Origin: Chloroflexota bacterium
Lineage (GTDB): Bacteria > Chloroflexota > Anaerolineae > UBA4142
Direction of reading: 5' to 3'
Assembly (NCBI GenBank): GCA_016215025.1
Contig: JACRMI010000150.1
Coordinates: forward strand, 20,927 to 84,926
Length of the DNA stretch: 64,000 nucleotides
Shown: positions 32,989 through 41,036 of the stretch, piece by piece
Numbering within the stretch: the stretch's first letter is position 1
Layout: the number at the start of each line of letters is the position of its first letter
Notes under the pieces: model-generated
Seen by the model: only the letters and a program-made list of their open reading frames with translations
Database searches by the model: none
What the model was told of the DNA's origin: nothing
Translations under genes and position numbers: made by a program

Positions 32989-33618
32989 ATGATGGATATG
33001 CAAGTGTTTTTGAATGAATCGGCGCAACAGCATCACGACCATTTGTGCCCACGTCAGGTGTTGGGCGTTCGAATGGGTTTGTATGCATCGGAATTGTTCG
33101 GCCTAAAATTACCTCAGACTGACAAGCGATTGTTTGCCTTTGTCGAAACTGACGGTTGTTTAATTGACGGCATTACCGCATCGACAGGATGTTCATCCGG
33201 GCATCGCACCATGCGAATAATCGACTATGGCAAGACTGCTGCAACTTTTGTCGATACGGTCTCGCGGCGTGCTGTTCGCATTCTGCCATCCCCTAGCTCG
33301 CGGACACGCGCGCTCGAATATGGTTTGGGCGCGCCCGATCGTTGGCATGCGCAATTGATCGCCTATCAAATCATGCCGACTGCCGAGTTGTTGACGGCGC
33401 AACCAGTTGGACTAACGGTCTCGCTAGATGCGATTATCAGCCGACATGGCTTACGCGTTGTCTGCGAATGCTGTGGCGAAGACATCATCAACGAACGTCA
33501 AGTTCTCAAGGCGGGACAGAGTCTTTGCCAGGCGTGTGCCGGTAACGCCTACTATGGACTCGTCGAAACATCTCCCTCCATTCTTATGGCATTGCAACAT
33601 GTTGCTATGGAATCATGA
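32989..33618 (+). CDS. FmdE-like protein (formylmethanofuran dehydrogenase subunit E family) with zinc ribbon
   Basis: A 209-residue protein. The N-terminal FmdE domain has HHDHLCPRQVLGVRMG (about 16-31) and the FVETDGCLIDGITASTGCSSGHRTM segment (about 47-70), the two conserved Cys/His regions of this family. Residues about 160-190 carry a treble-clef-like zinc ribbon: CECCGEDI and SLCQACAG. FmdE proteins are linked to molybdenum or tungsten enzymes, in some cases in Mo delivery. GGAGG precedes two adjacent in-frame ATG codons (32989 and 32992). The gene sits behind the candidate riboswitch and is terminated by the bidirectional hairpin at 33653-33684. It probably serves cofactor supply for the molybdenum enzyme upstream. 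Confidence 0.87.
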   Translation: MMDMQVFLNESAQQHHDHLCPRQVLGVRMGLYASELFGLKLPQTDKRLFAFVETDGCLIDGITASTGCSSGHRTMRIIDYGKTAATFVDTVSRRAVRILPSPSSRTRALEYGLGAPDRWHAQLIAYQIMPTAELLTAQPVGLTVSLDAIISRHGLRVVCECCGEDIINERQVLKAGQSLCQACAGNAYYGLVETSPSILMALQHVAMES

Positions 33619-33652
33619 CACGGCTAATGCAAAAGCAGAATCTGCAAAAAAG

Positions 33653-33684
33653 AACCCAGGTTTCTCGTCGAAGAGACCTGGGTT
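33653..33684. terminator. Bidirectional intrinsic terminator
   Basis: AACCCAGGT pairs with ACCTGGGTT, with a CTC/GAG extension across a small bulge. Seven T residues follow on the minus strand and TTTCGATTTT on the plus strand, so it can end both the fmdE-like gene and the convergent hydrolase gene. Confidence 0.8.
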
Positions 33685-33690
33685 TCGATT

Positions 33691-34521
33691 TTACTTGCTC
33701 GTGATAAACTCTTCGATCAAGGTGTTGAACTTGTCGGGCTGCTCGACGTGGGGCGCATGTCCCGCACCAGGAATAATCTGGATTTGGTTTCGCCACAGCG
33801 TCGGCATGGTCAGTGATCGAATGTACGGCGCACTCACGAGTTGCTCACACTCGCCATGAAGTATAGCGAGCGGTCGAGTCAGATTAGCGACGACTTGAAC
33901 TTCGTCTTGATAACCATTCGGTTTGATGCTGGCAGCGAGTCCCGCGCGCGCATTTCCATCGGTCCGGAGTATATCAGCGATGAAGTGTTGCAAGTCGATG
34001 GAAGCATTCGGCGCAACAAAAGATTGCGGCGCAAAGAAGGATTGCGCGTACGCCGCCGCTTCTTCTTTCGTCACATCGACTTGAAACCCAATATTCACGG
34101 CAGGATTGGGCAAGAAGGCATCTTGCATCGCAGGAGGAAAAGCAAGCGGCGGAGTTCCAAAGATCACAAACCCTTTGGCTTGCGGCAGCAAGTTGTGTGC
34201 CTCCAAGGCAATATGCCCGCCAAGACTCCAGCCAACTAAAATAGCGTCGGGCATGTTGAGTGCTTGTGCGGCGGCTGCGACAACGGCGGCATAGCCTGGC
34301 AAACTGTACTGCGACACATCGCTCGCCCGATCCGAATCGCCGTGCCCCGGCAGATCAAGCGCAACCAATCGATACTTGTCGCCCAATGAACTCTCGATTT
34401 GGCGTTGATAAGACAACCCCGATGAAGAGTTGCCGTGAATCAATATCACCGCTGGTCCTGTGCCTTTGCTTTCGTAATACGCTACTTGCTGATGGGGGAG
34501 TTGGAGCGTTTTGGTTTTCAT
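33691..34521 (-). CDS. Alpha/beta hydrolase
   Basis: A 276-residue alpha/beta hydrolase fold enzyme. The oxyanion segment is LIHGNSSSG (about 27-35), followed by DLPGHGDSDRA (56-66), the nucleophile elbow GWSLGG with Ser99, and the catalytic His in GAGHAPHVEQP near the C terminus; the acid is probably in LHGECEQLV, where Glu replaces the more usual Asp. The start at 34521 is preceded by AAGGAG on the minus strand; the 10-residue longer frame is less likely. No signal peptide. Substrate class cannot be told: esterase, lactonase or haloperoxidase-like are all possible. Confidence 0.88.
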   Translation of the reverse strand: MKTKTLQLPHQQVAYYESKGTGPAVILIHGNSSSGLSYQRQIESSLGDKYRLVALDLPGHGDSDRASDVSQYSLPGYAAVVAAAAQALNMPDAILVGWSLGGHIALEAHNLLPQAKGFVIFGTPPLAFPPAMQDAFLPNPAVNIGFQVDVTKEEAAAYAQSFFAPQSFVAPNASIDLQHFIADILRTDGNARAGLAASIKPNGYQDEVQVVANLTRPLAILHGECEQLVSAPYIRSLTMPTLWRNQIQIIPGAGHAPHVEQPDKFNTLIEEFITSK

Positions 34522-34542
34522 TGTAGTTTCTCCTTCAAAAAT

Positions 34543-34565
34543 GTAAGGCAAATTTCTAATTTGCC
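34543..34565. repeat. Short hairpin between GT39 and hydrolase genes
   Basis: GGCAAATT and AATTTGCC pair around a 3-base loop, just upstream of the hydrolase ribosome-binding site on the minus strand. It is short and AT-rich; function unknown. Confidence 0.4.
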
Positions 34566-34595
34566 TCGCTTGCGCTACGGTTTGATTGCTGTGAA

Positions 34596-37157
34596 TTAGG
34601 GTGAAATCGAAATTCGTATAGGCAATATGCTATCCTCTCCTGTGGATTGATTTGTTGCGTCGAATGTAGGAAGGCCGTTCGAATCGTTGAAATGCACAAA
34701 AACTTTGTACGAGGTTTCGCTGGTTGCAAGTGCTTTCCAGTACAGAATAATTCTCACATTCTGTTGCTCTTGCGAAATATCGTAGCCGATCAATTGCGCC
34801 ACGTCGCCAAAGCGTGCATCGAACAAATTCGATGGCGATGGCGCGCCGAAATAACGCGGGCGACCTTTGACTGTTACCTTGCCCACTTGTACAAATCGCG
34901 ATAAAGTGTTGGTCGCCGGATCGATCATGGATACAACAATGCGGTAATCGCCATCCGGTGTGTCGCCGCGCACGAGAATTGATTGCGGATCGCGTACGAT
35001 TTCATTCGGCTGCCACTGTTGCGTTGGATAGATGCCATGCGCGGGCGGTGCTTGTGTGTTTGCGAAAACCTTTCCGCTCATATCTTGAACCTGGATAACA
35101 CTCATCCAGTTTTCGTCGATGGTGTGTGTCGCTTGCCAGAACAATGTGATAGGCGATGGCTCGCCGGGGCGTATGGTCGTGTTTGTTTCATATCCGACCA
35201 AGCGAATATCGGTGCCCGCGTCGCTCGTCATTCGATTAGGAATCGCGGCGAGATTAGGTTGGCTTGGTCGAACAATATTCACGTTTGCAAGCAGCGCTTC
35301 GCTCTTCAATGAGGTGTCGTTCGATTGGTACGCCACGAGTCGCAGATCGTATTTGCCCGGCGGAGTTCCCGTTGGCACGCTGAAACCGATGCGCTGGCGG
35401 TTCGATTCAACATCGCGATCATCTTGCGCCCAGAGATTTCCTTTTGAATCAAAGAGACGAAAGCTGAGTTTGAAATCGTCCCGGTGCGGCACATTCCACT
35501 CAAACCAAATCGGCACGAGGTCTTGCCCGGCAACAATCGACTTTGTCGATACGCCCCAACTTTTTGCACTTGGCGACAACGACGTCGATAAAGCGAGTGG
35601 ATGATCGGACAGCAACGGATCAGACACAGTCGCAAACATTTCTAATCGCGTGGTTCCAAACCAAGTATCAAGCGTGGTATACGCGCGTGGACGCAGATTC
35701 GCGTCGAGCGCATCTTCGACGATGCGTCCCAACGTTTGCAGCGCCGCAATCCAAATGCGCGGATGTTGCGCCAAATATGAATCGAGATCGCGCTGCATTT
35801 GATCGGGATGATTCGCCCACGTATCACTTGGCGTTTCGACGATAGTGAGCGGCGCACCGTGATAGTACGATTCCAAGTAGCCGATTTGCCATGGATAGAT
35901 CGCGAGGAATAAATCGTTTGGTAGCGCGGTTTGTTCCATTTGTTGAATGAGTGGACGATAATCGTCGTTCGGATAGCGCGGCACAGTGTAGAAATCGTAC
36001 AGCGATGCGCCAGAGATGACGCCGATCACGACAACGACGAGTGCGCCCAAAATCGCACGGCGATTCCACAGCGCCGTGATTCCAATCGCGGTCAAAAGAT
36101 AAAATGCAGGCGCGGCGAGGAGCAACAAGCGTTCGCCGTGAACTGGGTTGAAGGGATAGACAAGGTTGACGATATAGCCGAGCGTGAGTGGGATGACCAG
36201 GTAGAAGAGTGTGAGTATGGGCGTGAAGGAGTGTGGGAGTGTGGGAGAGATACGATTTTTAATCGCGATAAGAATTCCTATGAGTGCGATTGCAACTAGT
36301 ACAATGCTTGTCCATACAAGCCAGTCCAGATTCGTGAGGTGACCGATCGAGAAAGCGGAGAGATAGCGCGCGAGAAACGTGATTGGATCGAGTGGAGGAT
36401 ACGCTTCGTGGGTGACTTTGCTTGTTACATAAAAGTATAATTTTGGACCAGCGTAGATAACCCAGGGCAAGTACAGCACGCCAATCGCGATCCATGCGCC
36501 GAGCCAATGCATCAGCGAATTTGACCACAACTCGGAGATGGAATGCCAGCGCAGCAATGCCCTATTGTATCGCGCGATATACCAAACGGCGAATAAAAAC
36601 TGGAAGGCAATAATGAACGCAGCATAGTATTGCGTATACAACGCGGCAGCCGTCACGCCGATGTAAATCGCCGCAAGCAAAAAGGTTTGCGGCGTTCCCG
36701 ATTTCATCGGCAGCAGTTGCGCGAATAAATACGTCGATGCAATTCCGAGTAAGGTCACCAGTCCGTACATGCGGACTTCTTGCGAATAGTAAATATGAAA
36801 CGGCGAGATAGCGAGGAGAAATGCTGCGATCAAAGCCAAGCGTCTATCGGAAAAGAGTTTGTGCGCGAGCGCATAGAGCAGGGGGATTGCGGCGACGCCA
36901 AAGACGACCGATAGCCAGCGCAACGCAACGGCGTCTTGGCCAAAAATCCCCATCCAGATTTGCATGACGGCGTAATAAAACGGCGGATGAATATCAATCG
37001 CTGTACGCGCCAGCATGGTTGCAAAATCGCGCGTGGCAAAAAAGACGCTATAGCCCTCGTCCCACCACAGCGGCTGAAAATCGAGGCGGACGACGCGGAG
37101 CGCCAAGCCCAATAAAATAATGAGACCCAGGAAAAGTGGTTGATAGAAACGTTTCAT
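34596..37157 (-). CDS. GT39-family membrane glycosyltransferase with C-terminal beta domains
   Basis: An 853-residue protein. The N-terminal 500 residues are a polytopic ArnT/PMT-like transferase: WWDEGYSVFFA (near residue 32) has the Asp-Glu of the active site, followed by DIHPPFYY and SQEVRMYGL, all characteristic of dolichyl- or undecaprenyl-phosphate sugar transferases of this clan. About ten to eleven membrane helices. The last 300 residues are soluble, with three or so beta-sandwich domains (LSFRLFDSKGNLWAQDD, RLVGYETNTTIRPGEPSPITLFWQA, FVHFNDSNGLPTFD), a layout common in Chloroflexota. ATG 37157 (MKRFYQPLFLG) is chosen because the longer frame runs through the terminator of the upstream gene. 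It probably glycosylates surface proteins or lipids. Confidence 0.87.
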   Translation of the reverse strand: MKRFYQPLFLGLIILLGLALRVVRLDFQPLWWDEGYSVFFATRDFATMLARTAIDIHPPFYYAVMQIWMGIFGQDAVALRWLSVVFGVAAIPLLYALAHKLFSDRRLALIAAFLLAISPFHIYYSQEVRMYGLVTLLGIASTYLFAQLLPMKSGTPQTFLLAAIYIGVTAAALYTQYYAAFIIAFQFLFAVWYIARYNRALLRWHSISELWSNSLMHWLGAWIAIGVLYLPWVIYAGPKLYFYVTSKVTHEAYPPLDPITFLARYLSAFSIGHLTNLDWLVWTSIVLVAIALIGILIAIKNRISPTLPHSFTPILTLFYLVIPLTLGYIVNLVYPFNPVHGERLLLLAAPAFYLLTAIGITALWNRRAILGALVVVVIGVISGASLYDFYTVPRYPNDDYRPLIQQMEQTALPNDLFLAIYPWQIGYLESYYHGAPLTIVETPSDTWANHPDQMQRDLDSYLAQHPRIWIAALQTLGRIVEDALDANLRPRAYTTLDTWFGTTRLEMFATVSDPLLSDHPLALSTSLSPSAKSWGVSTKSIVAGQDLVPIWFEWNVPHRDDFKLSFRLFDSKGNLWAQDDRDVESNRQRIGFSVPTGTPPGKYDLRLVAYQSNDTSLKSEALLANVNIVRPSQPNLAAIPNRMTSDAGTDIRLVGYETNTTIRPGEPSPITLFWQATHTIDENWMSVIQVQDMSGKVFANTQAPPAHGIYPTQQWQPNEIVRDPQSILVRGDTPDGDYRIVVSMIDPATNTLSRFVQVGKVTVKGRPRYFGAPSPSNLFDARFGDVAQLIGYDISQEQQNVRIILYWKALATSETSYKVFVHFNDSNGLPTFDATNQSTGEDSILPIRISISP

Positions 37158-37176
37158 GCGCGTGGATAAAGAAACA

Positions 37177-37197
37177 AGCCGAGCGTTACGCTCGGCT
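37177..37197 (-). terminator. Terminator of the 37204-37878 lipoprotein gene
   Basis: On the minus strand AGCCGAGCG pairs with CGCTCGGCT around a 3-base loop and is followed by TGTTTCTTT. It lies between the two minus-strand genes, so the glycosyltransferase gene may need its own promoter or read-through. Confidence 0.8.
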
Positions 37198-37203
37198 CTT
37201 GAA

Positions 37204-37878
37204 TTACTTGACCCAATCGATGTACCAGCGTCCGCCACCGCTTGGAATACTGATTTGTACATCTGTTGAAATAGGAGTTGTATCATTTTTCCCATTAGTC
37301 AAGCGCAGCGTCAATGGTCCGCTTTCACGTGCCGGGGAAATGTCTATCTGATAGTTGTAACTGTTCTTTTCTTCGAAACAACTTACGCCCCATTCCGGGT
37401 TCATCGATTCGGGGCCCCACGAGTCGGTTTGAACCGCGATTCTACCGGACTTGTCTAAAACTACGACGTGAACTCCGCTGATGTAAACACCTGACCAGAT
37501 TCGGCCTTTGATCTCATAAACACTCGGTCCAGCGGGGCAGGGGCCCTGTGTAACACTCAGTTCCTGCTTGGGTCGCCAGGGAAATGATGGCGCAGGCGGA
37601 GCAGGTGGTTTGGTCGGTACTTTAACTACGGGAGCAGGTGCTTTCGTCGGCGCAACCGTGCGCGCGGTGGTCGGCGATGGTTCAGGCGTATCAGTTGGCG
37701 CAGGCGTGGCGGTGTCTTCAGGAATCGGTGTAAAGGTAGGTCGCGGCGTAAACGTTGGACGAGGGGTGCGCGTGGGGGTGGAACTTCCCAAGGCAACTAA
37801 ATTCCCAGCATCACAGGCAAGCACCGTGAGAACGGCAAGCACCGTGACGAGAAAGAAAAAAAGACGATTGATTCTCAA
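37204..37878 (-). CDS. Secreted lipoprotein with Pro/Thr-rich linker
   Basis: A 224-residue exported protein. On the minus strand AAAGGAG stands 8 bases before TTG 37878, which gives a good lipoprotein signal (NRLFFFLVTVLAVLTVLAC) with Cys at about 23; the longer ATG frame adds 24 residues without a ribosome-binding site. After the Cys comes a Thr/Pro stalk with the repeat RPTFTPRPTFTP (about 35-100) and then a beta-rich domain (about 125-224) with two Cys (QGPCPAG and GVSCFEEK) that may form a disulphide. The domain resembles carbohydrate- or protein-binding beta sandwiches found in this phylum, but I do not recognise it. Confidence 0.75.
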   Translation of the reverse strand: MRINRLFFFLVTVLAVLTVLACDAGNLVALGSSTPTRTPRPTFTPRPTFTPIPEDTATPAPTDTPEPSPTTARTVAPTKAPAPVVKVPTKPPAPPAPSFPWRPKQELSVTQGPCPAGPSVYEIKGRIWSGVYISGVHVVVLDKSGRIAVQTDSWGPESMNPEWGVSCFEEKNSYNYQIDISPARESGPLTLRLTNGKNDTTPISTDVQISIPSGGGRWYIDWVK

Positions 37879-37956
37879 GGTGGAAACTCCTTTCCGAGGA
37901 TCGGCAAAGATTATACTATCGACGCAACGACTTGGCAAATTTTTAGACATCGGTCG

Positions 37957-38051
37957 AGACCCTAACGGTTTCTATGTTTGCCCCAATTCTCCTTAAGGAA
38001 AGATACGTTGTCGGATAAGATGATTGATCGGCACAGAAACCGTTAGGGTCT
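37957..38051. repeat. 17-bp perfect inverted repeat with 61-base spacer
   Basis: AGACCCTAACGGTTTCT (37957-37973) is repeated as its exact complement at 38035-38051. It sits in the divergent gap between the lipoprotein gene and the I9-like gene, upstream of the promoter at 38074. Could be a dispersed palindromic element or an operator pair. Confidence 0.8.
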
Positions 38052-38073
38052 GGGCTGAACATAGCTGGGCGTA

Positions 38074-38102
38074 TTGATTTGCTTTTCAATCTGTGATAAG
38101 AT
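38074..38102 (+). promoter_or_regulatory. Candidate promoter for the inhibitor-subtilisin pair
   Basis: TTGATT (38074-38079) and TAAGAT (38097-38102) with a 17-base spacer, 28 bases ahead of ATG 38131. Confidence 0.5.
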
Positions 38103-38130
38103 GCGGGCGAGTTTAGGAAAGAGGCGAGAT

Positions 38131-38388
38131 ATGGCAAAGATAGCTCCTGAGCTTTTGTCCAAATTGCAACGCCATCCCGATGCCACGGTCAATGTAATCG
38201 TTCGATTGACAGATGATCCATCAGCGCACCTTACCGAAATCAAAGCGAGTAGGTTGAATGTTCGGTACACCTACTCCTTGATCGCGGCGGTTGCTGTGCA
38301 AGGCAAAGCCGCCGCGTGTCTGAAATTGGCTAGCCAGCCCTGGGTGTTATCGATCGAAGAAGACAAGTCTGTTCACACAATGTCTTGA
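38131..38388 (+). CDS. Stand-alone subtilisin propeptide-like (I9) inhibitor
   Basis: An 85-residue protein without signal peptide. The sequence VNVIVRLTDDPSAHLTEIK, YTYSLIAAVAVQGKAAACLKLA and a final WVLSIEEDKSVHT follow the inhibitor I9 propeptide pattern (beta-alpha-beta-beta-alpha-beta, ending with an acidic strand that occupies the protease cleft). ATG 38131 is preceded by GAGG. It lies 51 bases before an intracellular-type subtilisin gene and presumably inhibits or chaperones that enzyme in trans; I9 domains are normally covalently attached. Confidence 0.72.
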   Translation: MAKIAPELLSKLQRHPDATVNVIVRLTDDPSAHLTEIKASRLNVRYTYSLIAAVAVQGKAAACLKLASQPWVLSIEEDKSVHTMS

Positions 38389-38439
38389 TTAACCACACAA
38401 TCTGCGACAACGAAAGTTGGCGCTCGAAGAGGAGGAGAC

Positions 38440-39711
38440 ATGCCAAACCCGAGCAAGATTCACCCCAATCTCGCCGTTCAAATGCAACAACAGGAAATGG
38501 CAGCGCGCAAGGCAGGTGCTGCGGCTATTCCGGCGATGCGCGTCATTATTCAATATCGACCTGGGCTATCGATTGCAAGTCTCGCTCAGACGATTGCAGG
38601 AATCCTGGCGACGCAATACTCGTTTCGCTTGATTCCTGCGAGCGCGCACAGCGTGACGCTGGATGCGATCAATGCGTTGAGCGAACGCGACGACGTGCAG
38701 ATGATCTGGTTCGACGAACCGGTGCATACGCTGCTCGACAAATCGGTGCCGCTAATTGGGACGCCGCAAGTGTGGGAAGCGGGCGTTACCGGCAAGAACA
38801 TCAAAGTTGGCATCGTCGATACCGGTATCGATCCAACGCATCCTGATTTTGTGAACCGCATCGTACAGATGAAAGATTTTACGGGCGAAGGTCCCAACGA
38901 TAACAACGGTCATGGCACGCATGTGGCTGGAATCGTCGGCGGAACTGGCTCGGCGAGCAAGGGCATTTACAAAGGCGTCGCGCCAGACTGTATGTTTTAT
39001 ACCGCCAAGGTTTTGCGAGGGAATGGTTCCGGCAGCACGAGCGATGTGATGGCGGGCATCGAGTGGTCCGTGCAGCAAAGTGTCCAAGTGATCAACATGT
39101 CGCTGGGGAGCGACGGTGCGTGTGATGGGACGGACGCTCTATCGGTGTTGTGCGATTCGGCGATGAGCAAGGGTGTGGTCATGTGCATCGCGGCGGGCAA
39201 CGCGGGTCCCAGTCCATCGACCGTGGGTTCGCCCGGCTGCGCCAAGACCGTGATTACGGTCGGCGCGACGAATGATAACGATCAAATTGCTGGCTTTTCA
39301 TCGCGCGGTCCGACGAGTGATGGACGCGTCAAGCCGGATATTTGTTTCCCTGGCGTCGGTATCGTTGCCTGTCGCGCGACCGGCACGTCGATGGGGACAC
39401 CCGTCGATAGTTTTTATACCAGCGCCTCCGGCACGTCGATGGCGACACCCCATGCGGCAGGAACATGCGCCTTGTTGTTGCAAGCCAAGCCCGGTCTATC
39501 GCCGCAACAGATCAAAGACATTTTGATGACCACGACGAAGGATTTGGGATTAGATCCCAATACGCAAGGCAAAGGACGCGCGCAAGTTTTCGCCGCATAT
39601 CAAAAAGCGCTGGGCATTACGCCTACGCCTACTCCCACGCCGACTCCGACACCGACACCTCCAGGCGATGGTTGTTTCGAGGCAATCAAAAGTCTTTTGG
39701 GCGGAAAATAA
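38440..39711 (+). CDS. Intracellular-type S8 subtilisin with Thr-Pro tail
   Basis: A 423-residue subtilase. The catalytic triad is Asp127 (GIVDTGID), His158 (NGHGTHVAGI) and Ser333 (SGTSMATPHAAG), with the oxyanion Asn in AAGNAGP. Residues about 30-105 are a built-in propeptide-like domain (MRVIIQYRPGLSIASL to VQMIWFDEPVHTLLD). No signal peptide is present, so the enzyme starts in the cytoplasm unless exported by another path. The C terminus is unusual: eight Thr-Pro dipeptides (about 398-411), then PGDGCFEAIKSLLGGK with a single Cys, looking like a spacer and a short tag. The segment GTSMGTPV just before the real Ser motif is a near-copy of it. Ribosome-binding site GAGGAGGAG-like upstream. 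Confidence 0.9.
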   Translation: MPNPSKIHPNLAVQMQQQEMAARKAGAAAIPAMRVIIQYRPGLSIASLAQTIAGILATQYSFRLIPASAHSVTLDAINALSERDDVQMIWFDEPVHTLLDKSVPLIGTPQVWEAGVTGKNIKVGIVDTGIDPTHPDFVNRIVQMKDFTGEGPNDNNGHGTHVAGIVGGTGSASKGIYKGVAPDCMFYTAKVLRGNGSGSTSDVMAGIEWSVQQSVQVINMSLGSDGACDGTDALSVLCDSAMSKGVVMCIAAGNAGPSPSTVGSPGCAKTVITVGATNDNDQIAGFSSRGPTSDGRVKPDICFPGVGIVACRATGTSMGTPVDSFYTSASGTSMATPHAAGTCALLLQAKPGLSPQQIKDILMTTTKDLGLDPNTQGKGRAQVFAAYQKALGITPTPTPTPTPTPTPPGDGCFEAIKSLLGGK

Positions 39712-39722
39712 TTAGTGTTGGT

Positions 39723-39751
39723 TTGACAATCCACACACAATAAAATACAAT
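39723..39751 (+). promoter_or_regulatory. Promoter of the ABC ATPase gene
   Basis: TTGACA (39723-39728) and TACAAT (39746-39751), spacer 17 bases, 49 bases before the ATG. Also starts 11 bases after the subtilisin stop. Confidence 0.7.
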
Positions 39752-39800
39752 ATCGATGGTGTAATTCATTGTTTCATCTATATTCTCAAAGGAGAGCAAG

Positions 39801-40901
39801 ATGGCTAGCGTCACCTACGATCATGTTACAAAAAAGTTCGGCGACGTTCTTGCGGTCAACGATTTAAACCTGGACGTCAAGGACAAGGAATTCCTCGTCC
39901 TGGTGGGTCCTTCTGGTTGTGGCAAAACGACGGCGTTGCGCCTGCTGGCAGGATTGGAAGAAATTTCTTCTGGGGATATTCGTATCGGCGACCGTGTCGT
40001 GAATGATGTCGCACCGAAAGATCGGGACATCGCGATGGTGTTCCAATCGTATGCGCTCTATCCCCACATGAGCGTCTACGACAATATGGCATTTGGTCTG
40101 CGTTTGCGCAAAACCCCAAAGTCCGAAATTGACAAGCGCGTCACCCAAGCCGCCGACATTTTGGGCATTCGGGAATTGTTGAATCGCAAGCCCAAGCAAC
40201 TGTCCGGTGGTCAGCGCCAGCGCGTCGCCCTGGGGCGCGCGATCGTGCGCGAACCCAAAGTGTTCTTGATGGATGAACCTTTGTCCAACCTCGATGCCAA
40301 ACTCCGCGTGCAGACCCGCACCGAAATTTCCAAACTGCATCAGCGTTTGGAAACCACCTTCATCTACGTCACGCACGATCAGACGGAAGCGATGACGATG
40401 GGTACGCGTATCGCGGTGATGAAGAACGGCATCCTTCAGCAATTAGATACGCCTCAAAAATTGTACGATTTCCCCGCCAATACGTTTGTCGCTGGGTTTA
40501 TTGGCAGCCCTGCCATGAACTTTTTCGATGTGAAGGTGGCAGGTAATCGCGAAAATCCTATGCTAGATGCAGGCAGCTTTCAGATTCCAGCGCCACCGGA
40601 TCGCCGCGACAAAGTGGCGAACTATATCGGCAAGAATGTTGTGCTCGGCATTCGCCCCGAGGATGTTCATGACCGCGACTTTGTTCCCGGCGCGATCAAT
40701 GGCGCACCGATTAGCGCGCAGGTCGACGTGATGGAGCCAATGGGTAGCGAGATTTATCTCTTCCTTGTCAGTGGCAAAAGCTCGTTTGTTGGGCGCGTTG
40801 ATCCACGCAGTCAAGGTCGCCCGGGCAAGCCGATCGATGTGATGGTCAACCTAGACCACATTCATGTGTTTGACAAGGAAACCGAGCAGGCGATTCGCTA
40901 G
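39801..40901 (+). CDS. Sugar ABC transporter ATP-binding protein (MalK/UgpC type)
   Basis: A 366-residue ATPase of the CUT1 class. Walker A GPSGCGKTT (about 36-44), Q-loop VFQSYALYPHM, signature LSGGQRQRVALGRA (about 134-147), Walker B VFLMDEPLSNLDAKLR, and H-loop YVTHDQTEAMT. The C-terminal third is an MOP/TOBE-like regulatory domain (about 235-366) as in MalK, with VVLGIRPEDVHD. It energises uptake of oligosaccharides or glycerol phosphate; in many bacteria one such ATPase serves several permeases, which fits its isolated position here with its own promoter and terminator. AAGGAGAG precedes the ATG. Confidence 0.92.
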   Translation: MASVTYDHVTKKFGDVLAVNDLNLDVKDKEFLVLVGPSGCGKTTALRLLAGLEEISSGDIRIGDRVVNDVAPKDRDIAMVFQSYALYPHMSVYDNMAFGLRLRKTPKSEIDKRVTQAADILGIRELLNRKPKQLSGGQRQRVALGRAIVREPKVFLMDEPLSNLDAKLRVQTRTEISKLHQRLETTFIYVTHDQTEAMTMGTRIAVMKNGILQQLDTPQKLYDFPANTFVAGFIGSPAMNFFDVKVAGNRENPMLDAGSFQIPAPPDRRDKVANYIGKNVVLGIRPEDVHDRDFVPGAINGAPISAQVDVMEPMGSEIYLFLVSGKSSFVGRVDPRSQGRPGKPIDVMVNLDHIHVFDKETEQAIR

Positions 40902-40985
40902 AGCACAATTTAAAATCCGTTTTCTGCGCCTGGTAGGTGTTGAAAATCGAAGAAAAAGAAAACGGGTTTTTGAAAAGTTTTGTTT

Positions 40986-41024
40986 GCAGGTACACAGGTG
41001 AATTTGCCTGTGTACCTGCTTCTT
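40986..41024 (+). terminator. Intrinsic terminator after the ABC ATPase
   Basis: A perfect 13-bp stem (GCAGGTACACAGG and complement) with an 8-base loop is followed by TTCTTTT. It ends 18 bases before the acetyltransferase ATG. Confidence 0.85.
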
Positions 41025-41036
41025 TTAGGAGATGCA

